From assembly GCF_032118995.1 (NCBI RefSeq), contig NC_092659.1, positions 14,750,177-14,814,176 on the forward strand: 64,000 nt of DNA. Reading direction: 5' to 3'. The notes under the pieces are model-generated. The model saw only the letters and a program-made list of their open reading frames with translations. It ran no database searches and was not told where the DNA came from. Below are positions 44,851 to 57,300 of this stretch, piece after piece (position 1 is the first letter of the stretch; each line of letters begins with the position of its first letter). The position numbers were made by a program, and so were the translations under genes. Source of the stretch: Asterias amurensis. Taxonomy: Eukaryota > Echinodermata > Asteroidea > Forcipulatida > Asteriidae.

Positions 44851-45213
44851 TTGCTTGTTCAAGTAATTTTTTTTTAATAGAGAACTTTATAGATGGAGTC
44901 CTCATTTAATTTATAACTTAAAATTATTAATAACTCTTTATTTAATTCATAATCGGACAGTGCATCATCAAGTTGGTCATTTCACAGACTGGTGTAATTT
45001 TTATTCAAAAGTTATTTTATAAAAGCTATTTTCCACTCTTGTATTAACCTAATGCCCTATTACAATTAGGTTTGCAGAAACATTTTATGTTATAATTCAC
45101 CCGAACCTGAATGTCTAATGTACATTGGAATGTCTAATGTACATTTTAGCTGGTGTAAAAAAAGAAATGTAAAAAAAATCTTTTAACTTATATTCCTGCC
45201 TTTTCACCTCCAG

Positions 45214-45393
45214 TTACGTATTCTCCTCCATCATGTCTTCAACTTCGTCTGGAGGAGCGCTTCCTTATCCGTGGTACCATGGCAGCATCACCAGATTGCA
45301 AACTGAAGATAATCTGACACGAGCCAATAAGACGGGAAGTTTCCTTGTCAGAGATAGCGAGTCGTTCAAAGGAGCTTACGTGCTCTCAGTCTT
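45214..45393 (+). CDS. INPPL1: SHIP first coding exon (SH2 domain, FLVR motif)
   Basis: Acceptor TTTTCACCTCCAG precedes 45214; ATG at 45233. Encodes [20 protein letters not shown] through [19 protein letters not shown]. Donor CAGTCTT|GTAAGT. Confidence 0.93.
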
Positions 45394-48300
45394 GTAAGTA
45401 CATAGTACTTTTATTTAATCAATATTTATGAAGCGCCTCTCCAAAGGATCAAAGCTCTTTGCATTATACATTACTTTTTTTTTTAAATGAATGATAAATA
45501 ATTATATATTCAACAGTAAAAATACAATAAAATAGCAAAGACTTAAAAAAATTGTAACAAATACAAATAGAAAAAAAAAATAATTAACTCAAAAGACCAT
45601 TAAATGGAGGTTCTACAAGACAGCAAATGTTCAAAGAAATTAAGTTACTAATAATATTTATACAGGCATAGCACTGATTACCACACACAGACAAAAAAAT
45701 GACAATTACTCTTTAGCATTCAAAAACTAGAAGACCGCTATGTGTAGAAAAATTCTTTGAGGCCCTCTGGCAAGGGGCACCTCTAAATGATGAAAAAGTA
45801 TTGTTTTGGAACTCAGCAAAAGCAAAGGGCAGGGCACCATGGCAATAGTTGTGGGTGGGTGCCGAGGGCTAATTTGAGGCCCGTTGTTTTGTAAGTGGCT
45901 AGTTTCTGGAACAAAAAAAAACCTCTGTAAGAAATGCATGAACTCTATGTAAATGTTAAAAACTCTGTGGAATGTGTACTATGGTTTAAGTTTTAATTGA
46001 TTGTCCTAAATTGTAAGTTGTTTAGTTTTTGTTCAAATGTCTTTTTTGATGTTACTTAGTTAGAAAGATCAATTAACAAAATTGTATTTCCTGAATTTAC
46101 ATCAATTTTCAGAGCTCAAAAGACTGTTTAAAAAATATCCTTTTCAAAAGATAGCCAACTGTCTATGGTATGATAAATAATTTTATATAGGATTTGAGGC
46201 ATTGCATGGTGAGGTATCAATATACATGCATATTTGGTTTGCGGTAACACCATGTGGGATATTTACTTGCCAGGTAGAGTTTGTTCTTAGAGAACTGTCT
46301 TGCTTTATTCTACTACCGCGGAGTAGATGTTCGATAGACTTCTCAGTTCTGAAAAGAACTGTCCTGCTTTTTTAACTGAGCCGGGCGGATGGTATAGAAA
46401 ATAGGCTGGGACTACTACTTTAGCTTATAGGATCGTGATTAACTGTACTACCTCGGAGCTAGTTCTTAAATAATTTTGTTAAGTTCCTTGTTTGTTAGGC
46501 ACACTAGTGTGGATAATCCCTGATCCAGTTGGCCTATAGATCAGAGTGATAGTTGTTAAAAGTACTGTGTTTGTTTTGCAGATGTGATGACAGAATTTAT
46601 CAATATCGTATCCTACCCACTGCGGATGGTGCTGGCTACCTCATTAAGGTAAGGTCAAAGTTCAGTCACTAACTTTAAAGGAACACGTTGCCTTGGATCG
46701 GTCGAGTTGGTCTTAGAAAAGCATTTTGAACCATTTGTTATGAAATTCAAATTGGTAAGAAATTTAAAAGTAGATAATAAATAACATGCCTCGAAATTCC
46801 ACAGTTTTTCTTTTACGTCGCGAACAAACATGGTCAGCCATTTTGTGGAGTCAAATTTTGGACTCCATAAAATGGCCGATCGTGTTAGTTCACGACATAA
46901 AAGGAAAATTGTGCACCATGACTAGAATAAATATTATTGTCTAGTTACTGAATCACAATTTCCTAATTTGTGCAATTCATAATCATAGACATAAAACCAA
47001 TGTTTGTATGAGAGAGATTGGTTGTTGCCAGCTTGGTGTTTATATCCCCTTGTGGGAGTTTGCCAAGTTTCCTTGATGGGAAGATCATCTAAACAAACAA
47101 ACAACCAGACAAACAAACAATGTGTTCCTTTAATCTTCTGCATCTAGCTTGATGTGCATGGCCACATGGGTACACTTATTGCCACAAAGATAGGCCTACC
47201 AATAAATAAATATTAAGTAACACTTTGTAGACCTTGTATTCGACAAACTTCAGCACATTGGAAATTCCACAAAATTACTCGGTTGGGATCTGAACCCACA
47301 GCCTTTGCAGTTTAAGAGTAGATATCTTATAAAGTGTTACTCAAATCTTTGTGACCACCGAGATTGCCTGGAAGCTAGAGGCAGCCGGAGTCCTTCACGG
47401 AGGTAATATAATGAAGGTGATTACCTCCATGCCTGGGTGCCCTTTACAATTTCCTCATAGGTTGCCCTTTACCAAGTAGAGCATGCATTTGTGCCCTTGC
47501 CCTTTTAAAAATGAAGCATAGGCCCTACAGGCCTATGTATTGTGATGTATTGTGATGTATTGTGATGTAAATATGTGTTTGTATTGTGATGTAAAAAACA
47601 TTCCAGTCTAGTAAACCTCAACCCCTGTGGTCTCGTACATTTCCCCCCCCCCCAAGTTCACCACCTGAAATGACTAATAATACTGTCTATTTATTAGGCC
47701 TAAATCATTGTACTCAAACTTTTACTGTATTTCCTTGTTTTGTTGCTTGCACATGGTATTTTATCATACTGATAGCAATACTGCTTTAATGGTTTCATTT
47801 TAAACTTACAATTTGAAAATTTGGACACAAAAATAACAGTAGTAACGAAAGTTTGCATTTGAATACAATCCTAGTGAGGTTTGCTGAGAGACACGATACA
47901 TAATTTTTTTTCTGAGTTGTGGTGGTTCTGTGGAGAAATCCAGTGGTTTGACAGCCTAAAGTTTCGATCAGAATAGTCAAATAAATATTATCTGCCAGTA
48001 CCTATAACCTACTCCCAGTTTTTTATTGCAGACTACGTACTGTGAGTGTCAATGCGTCAGGCTTCGCATATGGACAATGCAAAAATTACATTCTAAACTT
48101 TGTGTGCATGCATGCTGTTCGCTCGAAATAACGCTCTGAAATTTTAAACTTTGCGCGTTGCACGTGCGACTGGAAGATAAATTTGTTATTACACACGCGC
48201 GCTCGTGGAATACAAAACAAAATAATGCGCGTCTGCGTCCCATATCCAACTCGGCTTTCGGCCTCGTTACATTTGGGATGCAGAAGCGCTATATTTTTCT

Positions 48301-51300
48301 GTATTCCACTTGCGCTTGTGTGATAATTGTCCTTGGTCCCAAAAATTACAGGCTACTGTCAACCCCACTTTAATATTAAGAGCACTTTAAAGAGGTTCTG
48401 CTTATATAAAGAATAAATTGGTAAACCCGATTCTCATTTCTGCTTTGTGTTTCTTTGTTTCGCTGTTCTTTAAATAACAACCTTTTTGTTTAGCCAAGTG
48501 CCAGTGATCTCGTTATATAACGATAATCAAGTGTTCTGTTTTGTTTAATGCTTTCATGTTGTTAAAGGCAGTGGACACTACCATAATTACTCAAAATGAT
48601 TTTTAGCATAAAAACTTACTTGGTAACAAGCAATGGAGAGCTGTTGATAGTATAAAACACTGTGAGAAACGCCTGCCTCTGAAGTGACATAGATTTTGAG
48701 AAAGAAGTAATTTTCCACGAATTTTATTTTGAGACCTCAGAATTAGATTTTGAGGTCCAGAAATCAAGCGACTGAAAGCACACAACTTCATGTGACAGGG
48801 GTGTTTTTTCTTCCATTATTATCTCGCAACTTCGACGACCAATTGAAATCAAATTTTCACAGGTTTGTTTTTTATGCCTACACATGTATGTTGAGATACA
48901 CCAAGTGAGAAGACTGGTCTTTGACAGCTTTTGCTGTTTTCTCAACAAGTAGACACTGTATTCAACTCAAACTTTTACACTTTGCTATTATTGTACATGT
49001 ATCTTTGTTGATAATTTGTCCCTTAAATCAGCATTAGATGACAAAAACCAATCTAGGACCCTACCTGTAATATTCCAACACAAAATTCATCAAGTTTTTT
49101 AATCGAAAAATAAACACAAATTAAAGGTTTTCATATAGAACACTTTTCAGAAGTTTTTGATCAAGTATCAATTATGAATAATGTCGCAATTCAGCAGTAT
49201 GCTGCAATGACATTTTGATATAAATAAACCATAAACCATAAACCAAGTATCGAAAGCACACCTAATTTTTCCCCTTTTTGTTGCATAATTCTATTCAGCT
49301 GCGTTTCTATCGGTATTTGGTATATTGTTGAAACAATTAACATTTTGTATTTCCTCCATTGGCACAAAGCTGTGTCACTCGGCAACGGTTTGGAGCTAGC
49401 TGTTATTTCTGTTATATTTTTCCTGTTTCCTGCTCCAAACATGTCCTGTTTGTAAGCAGGCAAGCAACAAAGTGAACCCTTCCATGAAAAAAAGTTTATG
49501 CTTTTACTTTTTAGGTCGCTGTGGGCTTCCTGTTTTCATTTGTGGCGCTCTATAAAGCAGGGATCTAGATTGGGTTAGGATAAAAAGAGGAACAAATTAA
49601 ACTAGGATTAGCTGGGGAACCAACATTTTGGTTGAATTCTTTCATATTGAACAAATTTGTTGTTCCTTATTATACAAACCTTCCTTTTTTATTATACAAA
49701 TCATAAATATTAATAATGGTAATACATACATCTGTTTTGCCCTAAAACATGTGAAATAGTATAATTTACTGTGTTTGAAGGTTGGGTGATTGAATTTCAA
49801 TGATAAAATGATCCATAGTAATGTTGTCTGTCAGTCTGAACAAATATTTGTCTGAAAATCTCTGCAACTTTGACCTTGTAGTGTGACAAACTAACCCTTT
49901 GTCAGTTAGGGTGAAAGTATGTAGGGCTATGCTTTTCGGGTTGAGTGAGTTCAATTCCAAATTCTAAAGTTGTTTTGAATGAAAACAACCGCAGTAGAAA
50001 GAAGCAACCTCCGTCCAATTTCATAGAGCTGCTGAAGGAGAAAGAAGCAGTACTAAGTAGGATTCCAGTTACAGTTTTTACTTTTCAAATGGCGTTTTAG
50101 CTGATAATTATATTCTGGTAAGCATATTTTTGTTGTGCTGTTGAGCAACTTTATATACTTATTTATAAGCCATGTGAGCAGCTCTTTGAAATTGGGCCAT
50201 GTTAGTGAGAACAACGAAACAGCACATTTTGTACACCCTCACATATCGGTGCCAGAGTTTGAGGTCTCGAAATCAACCATCTAAACGCACACATTTTCGT
50301 GTGACAAGGTTGTTTTTTCTTTCATTATTATCTCGCAACTTCGACGACCATCTGAGCTCAAATTTTCACAGGTTTGTTATTTTATGCATGTGTTGAGATA
50401 CACCAAGTGAGAAGACTGGTCTTTGACAATAACCATAAGTGTCTAGTCTTTAAACGGTTGATAATGACCAGCTTGACTCTGTTAATAACCGGTGAGTCTT
50501 AAAGTCACCTAGAAATAGAATTTGTTTTTCTTTCAAACATAAGAGTATATGCTTACGAACAATAAAACAATTTTTTTAGTAATTGTTTGTCACGATTTAT
50601 ATGTTTAAAAAATATATAAAGTTGTTTGGGGGCTGACTCCGCCTACCCCTTTTGTGACGTCAATCGAGGCAGACTTTGCCTGCAATGCGTATAGTAAACA
50701 CACGTGCAAAGTACATGTACGTCCAAGTCGTGAGTTGGTACATTTCAAAAAGTGTTTTTCTGCATTCAGCAGCAATACACCTGGTCGGCATTTTGAAACG
50801 TTCAAACTCACGACTTGGTCCGTACATGTACTTTGCAATTGTGTTTACTCTACGCATTACAGGCAAGGTCTGCCTCGATTGACGTCACGAACAGCGCCCT
50901 CTTGGGTCGGGGTCTACTCTTAAATTTGTAAATAACATAAGAACTGATTTTTTAAAACCTTAGTTAACTGTTGATTCACATTCCACTCATCAAAACACAT
51001 ATATTAGTGACAAAAGCTTTATTTTGAAAAAATACCACTTCCAGGTGACTTTAATAAGCAGAAAGTATTGCTTTTAAAACATCTCATTGCTCAGCAAAAA
51101 TCAGCAAGATACCAGTCACAGATGGTAACCTCATTTCGCTAGGTTTAAGTTTTAGTTACTTCTTGTGCTTAAAGACACTGGACACTATTGGTAATTGTCA
51201 AAGACCAGTCTTCCCACTTGGTGTATCTCAACATATGCATGAAACAACAAACCTGTGAAAATTTGAGCTCAATTGGTCGACGAAGTTACGATGAGATAAT

Positions 51301-54300
51301 AACGAAAGAAAAAATCACCCTTGTCACACGAAGTTGTGTGCTTTTAGATGGTTGATTTCGATACCTCAAATTCTAAATCTGAGGTCTCAAAATCAAATTC
51401 GTGGAAAAATTTCTTCTTTCTCTACAACTACGTCACTTCAGAGGGAGCTATTTCTCACAATGTTTTTATACTATCAACCTCTCCCTATAACTCGTTACCA
51501 AGTAAGGTTTTATGCTAGTAATTATTTTGAGTAATTACCAATGGTGTCCACTGCCTTTAAGCAGCTTCATCAAATTGGGCCCAGGCCTGACAGGGTTGTT
51601 ATATTTGTGGAAATCAAAACAGCAATGAGATCAGGGCCCGAGATCATGGCTCTGCTACAAAGAAGAGGCGCTTGCGGAAGCAGGGAAAGCTGCGCTTACG
51701 TCAAGCATATTTCACAGGGTTAGCGGGGAAATTTGGCTTGTGCGTGTGCGTAGTATACTCCACGTTACTAGACATTCTACCCTTAAATGGCTAACGCAGA
51801 AATTCAGCGCTTGCATGTAAGCGGAGAATGGTGATCAAATGTGCAGAATTCGACGGTAAGCAGATCCATGAAATCGGGCCTAGTTTGACAAACCGCCATT
51901 TGTTGCAATTTCAGGTAAGAATTTGAAGTAATCACTGAGTCAAGTTTGTGATTATCATTCTTTTTCAGTCCTCTGACGCAACCAAGCAGCACACCTTCAG
52001 TAACTTAGCGGAGCTCATCAAGAGCTATAGTTTGACAAACAATGGACTATGCTGTGCATTAAGATATCCATCGGAGGCCCAGAAGCTTGAGACAGAGGAA
52101 GATCAAGACTCTGGTAAGAAAAGAAAAAGTTTTGTTTTCTCTCTCTCTCTCTTAAGCGCTGTGATTTAGTTTTCTAAGTAGAGCGTATTTTAAATGCCGT
52201 TTATTATTATTATTATTATCTCTCTCTAGTCGACCGAGGTCAGAATCATGTTGAGGCTCGCCCATCCCTGTCTATCTCTCATTAGGTTGGGAAGATCAGG
52301 GTTTTTTTAAGCAAGTAACAAAACACAAGGGAAAAATGTTCTTACCCAAACTTGATATTCAAATAAAAAGTCACATCCTCTAAAAAGTGATTGTTTGCTT
52401 AGCTTTTGGTTATAAGCCTACAGCAGCTTTCGATAGTATCAAGCATTTTTTGAAACATTTCACTTCAAGTAATATGGCTATATATGTAAACATTTGAAAA
52501 TTGAATCTAAGAAGCGTTACTCGTTTTTCATAGTGTGTATTCCTATTCCTGAGTTGACAAATTCGCTCCGGATTTTCAGGGAGTGATATCTCCAAAATGC
52601 GACCAACTTTTGAAATGATATTTTAACATATATTAGATGTTAAATTTGCATCGCAGATAAAGGACATTAATTTTGGTTTTTACCCATACACCGATGTGTT
52701 AGCACCATACTCAGTGTATTGGTAAAAAAACAAAATTAATATTCTTTATCCCCGATGCAAATTAAACATCTACGTGTGTTATATCGTTGCGGTACCCGCT
52801 GCCAATTCATAGGATTCGAACTGCCTCTAGCTACCGGGCAACCTTGGTAGTCTAGTTGGTAAGACACTGACTCTAGAATTGCAAGGGTCGTGGGTTTGAA
52901 TCCCTCCCGAGTAACATACCTGTGATATTTTTTTCACAGGACTCGGGAAAGTACTGAGTATACAGTGCTAACACACATCGGTGTATGGGTAAAAAAACAA
53001 AATTAATATATTTTAACATGTTAGTATTATTGTATAATGAACATTTATATCAGGAGTAAAATCAAATTACATGTAGTCCGAAAACCAAAAGGTATACCAC
53101 TTTGCCTTTAGGAAATGGGAATGCAAAGTCCTGTTTATAAATATCAAGTATCTACACTTGTATTATTGTAAAATTGAATTAGTTTCAATAGTGAAAGGGA
53201 AGTTCATTTAAACCATACACTAAAGATTTGTACTTTTCACACAATGTAGATAGACTTGATAACCTTGTATTTTTAGGGACATGGACCCCTGCTTCTTTCC
53301 CTCATGTGAAAAGGCCTTGACACCATTTTCTGAGAGGCAGTTTGGGAAGGCACAAAAATCTAGAAAATTAGCATTGAAATTGAAACTGCATGCCAGGAAA
53401 GAAATTGCACCAACCACAAATGAAACTGGTTTCGACAAAAAGTGATTGTGTTAAAGGTTGAATGACCATTTTACAAAAACATGAAAAGTAAGGGTTTGGA
53501 AACTTTGAATCTGATCTAACGGTTAAGGCTCGGGTAGTCCTAAAGCTTGCAGTATACTTCCTTGTGTACTAACGTTGTTTGCACTGCTGGTTTCTCTCAC
53601 ACCACTGTGATAAGAAGTTCTGCTATTGTGTAATGGCATTTAAAGACAGTGGACACTATTGGTAATTGTCAAAGACAAGCCTTCACAGTTGGTGTATATA
53701 TAAAAATATGCATAACATAACAAACCTGTGAAAATTTGAACTCAATCGGTCATCGCGTTTGCAAGATAATAATGAAAGAAAAAAACACCCTTGTCACACG
53801 AAGTTGTGTGCGTTTAGATGGTTGATTTCAAGACTTGAGACCTCAAGTTCTAAATCTGAGGCCTCGAAATCAAATTCGTGGAAAATTACTGCTTTCTCGA
53901 AAACTATGGCACTTCAGAGGGAGCCGTTTCTCACAATGTTTTTTTGCCACCACCCTCTCCCCATTACTTGTCACCAAGAAAGGTTTTATGCTAATAATTA
54001 TTTTGAGTAATTTACCAATAGTGTCCACTGCCTACTAGAATACAAAACTTAGTCCCACATTCCTTGTAGGAAAATACTGCAGTGACGGATATGCACGCTA
54101 TATACATATAAGAAGCCACTATTATTATTAGCAATCAAACATTTTAAATCAACTGATATTGTGGAAGTGTCGTGGACGAGCGGTTAAAGATGCCATGTCA
54201 GATTTTTAGTCCCAAACATTAAAAAATATATTTTTTTGAGTGTATGGTATTTCAAAGAGTATCACCCGCTCTAAAGAAAAAAGGTTTAACTTTTAATGGT

Positions 54301-57300
54301 CAGGAACCATGACAAAAATTAAAGATGTTTCTTATAAAACACATAAGATTTGGTCATGTGACATATTGTCGGGATCCCAACAAAAACTAATTTTGACCTT
54401 TTATTTCACTGCTACTAATAATTGGCGGACTTTTTCGAGCAATGGCTCAAATGCAAGCTTGTAACTTTCTCGACCCCATTAAAATAACTATTGAATTTTA
54501 AATCAAATTTTTGGGGTCAAATCGGCCAAAAATCTGACATAGCATCTTTAAAGAGCACCGAATTCAAACTCTGGTGTTTCTGATCAGCTGAGTGTGGGTT
54601 CGAATCCCAAGCCAAGACACTTGTGTCCTTAAGCAAGACACATCACCAGTGCTTCGTCCTTCGGATGGGATGTAAAGCTGTTAGTCCCATGTGTTATTTA
54701 ATGCATGTAAAAGAACCCAGTGCACTTATCAAAAAGAGAAGGGGTTCGCCCCCGGTGTTCCTGGTCTGATCGGCAGCAAATTGCGCCACAGCACTCTGTA
54801 AAACATTACATGGTGCTATCAGATTTAGGTCTCGTAATTCCAACGTAGTCCCACATCTTGTAGGAAATACTGTATGTTACGGCGCCAGGAGCGTCAATAA
54901 GTGACGAACATGTGCACTATATAAGAAGCCACAATTATTATTTTTATCATTATTATTTAGCTGTGTACTGCTTAAAAACTCTGAAATCAACCAATATGAT
55001 TTGTGTGGGACGCACCTACTTTTAGGACTCCTCCAAAATCACTATCACAACGTTGTTGGGTCCCCTGTGCCTTCATGTAAGTGAACATCCCCCAACAGGC
55101 CTAACAAAAACAGTGGGAAAATCCACAAGAGCCCAGGGCTTGTACAAATGTACATAGCTTAAAAAACATTTACTAGACCAAAATTTGTTGTGCAAGACAA
55201 GATTCCAAATGAGACAAAAACACAAGACAGCTGGACTTTTGGGTCTTGAGTTTACTGGCCCCATGCTAATATCACGTGCCTCGAGCTGGTAGTCCAGTGT
55301 AAAATTTTAGCCTCAAGTGGTCAATGTGGTTGAACATAAAACACCCTCAAAAATCATCCAAATCATAGTCTCAAAGAAGAATAGGGTTTAAAGACACTGC
55401 ACACTATTGGGAATTGTCAAAGACCAGTCTTCTCACTTGGTGTATATCAACATTATATGCATAAAATAACAAACCTGTAAAAATTTGAGCTCAATTGGTC
55501 AAAGTTGTGAGATCAAATTTGTGGAAAATTACTTCTTTCTCGAAAACTACTTCACTTCAGAGGGAGCCGTTTCTCACAATGTGTTATACTATCAACCTCT
55601 CCCCATTACTTGTTACCAAGTGAGGTTTAATGCGGATAATTATTTTGAGTAATTACCAATAGTGTCCACTGCCTTTAATGCCTGATGTATGGAGGTCTGA
55701 AAGTGGACATCTGCTTTTCTGCTCTCAAAATAGCAGAAAAGCAGATTGAACGTCTCTTGTGTAAAGTAGAAAAATGCATTTGTCTTACCCTTCAATCTGT
55801 TTTCTGATAGCAGAAAAGTAGAAAATACACTTTACACAAGACGTTCAGTCTGCTTTTCTGCTATTTTGAGAGCAGAAAAGCAGATGTCCACTTTTCGACC
55901 TCCATACTGATGGATTTAAGATTTTTTCTGGGTCATACTCTTCCAGGCAGAATTGTTATGGATAATAACGGGTGATCTGTACATGAAATAACTTGATGCA
56001 ACAATATTGACGATGATACATGTGTGTTTCTGAACAAGGTTTTATGAGGAGCCTTACTCCATTCCAGTATCTTTCAAAAAATCACTTCTTATACGTACAT
56101 TTCTTTTTTTTATTCTAATCTTGATTTTTTTCTCAAGATGATGAGCCTCCACTCTCGGACGATGATGAAACAAACTCGCTGACGTCAGCCTCCTCAACTG
56201 AGATTGCTCTCCACGTTCTTCAATCTCGACTGGATCATCTCAACGTCAATTCTTTAGACACCATCTTTCTCGAGAAGCTACGAGAATACATGGGCAGCAA
56301 GGTAAAGCAAGACTACGATGACATTAAAGGCGGCGCGACGACGGCTACAAACCTTCGCCAGCTCATCTTAACATCTGCTAATGATCTAACAAGGTATGGA
56401 TGTCAAACAAGTGTCTTAATATAAACCCTCCTATTGTGTGACCATTTAAAATCATTAACTGAGTTTTTGAATAAGGGAATAAAAGGGTAGAGACGAGTCC
56501 TTAAAGTGCCATTTAAAGGATTTGGGTACTTTTTGTAACATAAAACACAATGTCCACAGATTTTCATTAAACTTACACAGATTGAAGATAATGATAGTAG
56601 AAAGCTTCCCTGAAAATATTAGATGCTGAGGTGCTGTAGTTTTTGAGAAATGAGTAAAACAATGTCATGAAAATACGTTTTTACATGCTAAAATAATTTT
56701 CATCTCATGATCAGTGAGAAGAAAATTATGTTCATGACATTGTTTTACTCATTTCACAAAAACTACAACACCTCAGCAAGTAATATTTTCAGGGAAGCTG
56801 TCTACTATCATTATCTTCAAACTGTGTAAGTTTAATGTAAATCTGTGACAATGTGTTTTTTTGTCTCCAAAAAAGTACATAGACCCTTTAAAACCGGCCA
56901 CGACCCTGCAAGGCTTTAAACGTCAGTTTAAGAATGAGTCACTACTCTTTTGTTCCCATTCATAAATGCCTTTTTGGTTAAAATGTGTAATAATGTATGA
57001 AACTCTGTAAAACTTGTCCATTTTCCAACGTCCTTGAGCTCTGTACGTAAGTTGCATTTTTATGACTGATACAGTTTTCGGATATATGCATTTGTGTGGT
57101 AGTAGTATGCATCTTTAAACATATCCGAAAACAACCAGTTGTAAACAGCTCAAGCTGGTCATTATTAACAGTTTAAACACCCCCACTAGGAATAGCAAAA
57201 CTGTTTGAGGTATTTATGTGAAGTGCAGTTGTAGACATGTCCTCTAGAAGGCAAAGGTTGGGTGTTCGAATCCCACTGAGCAATGCGCTTGTTAAAGGAA

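Noticed and set aside
50660..50882. Four overlapping frames around 50.6-50.9 kb
   Set aside because: They are shadows of the palindrome inside the family H element.
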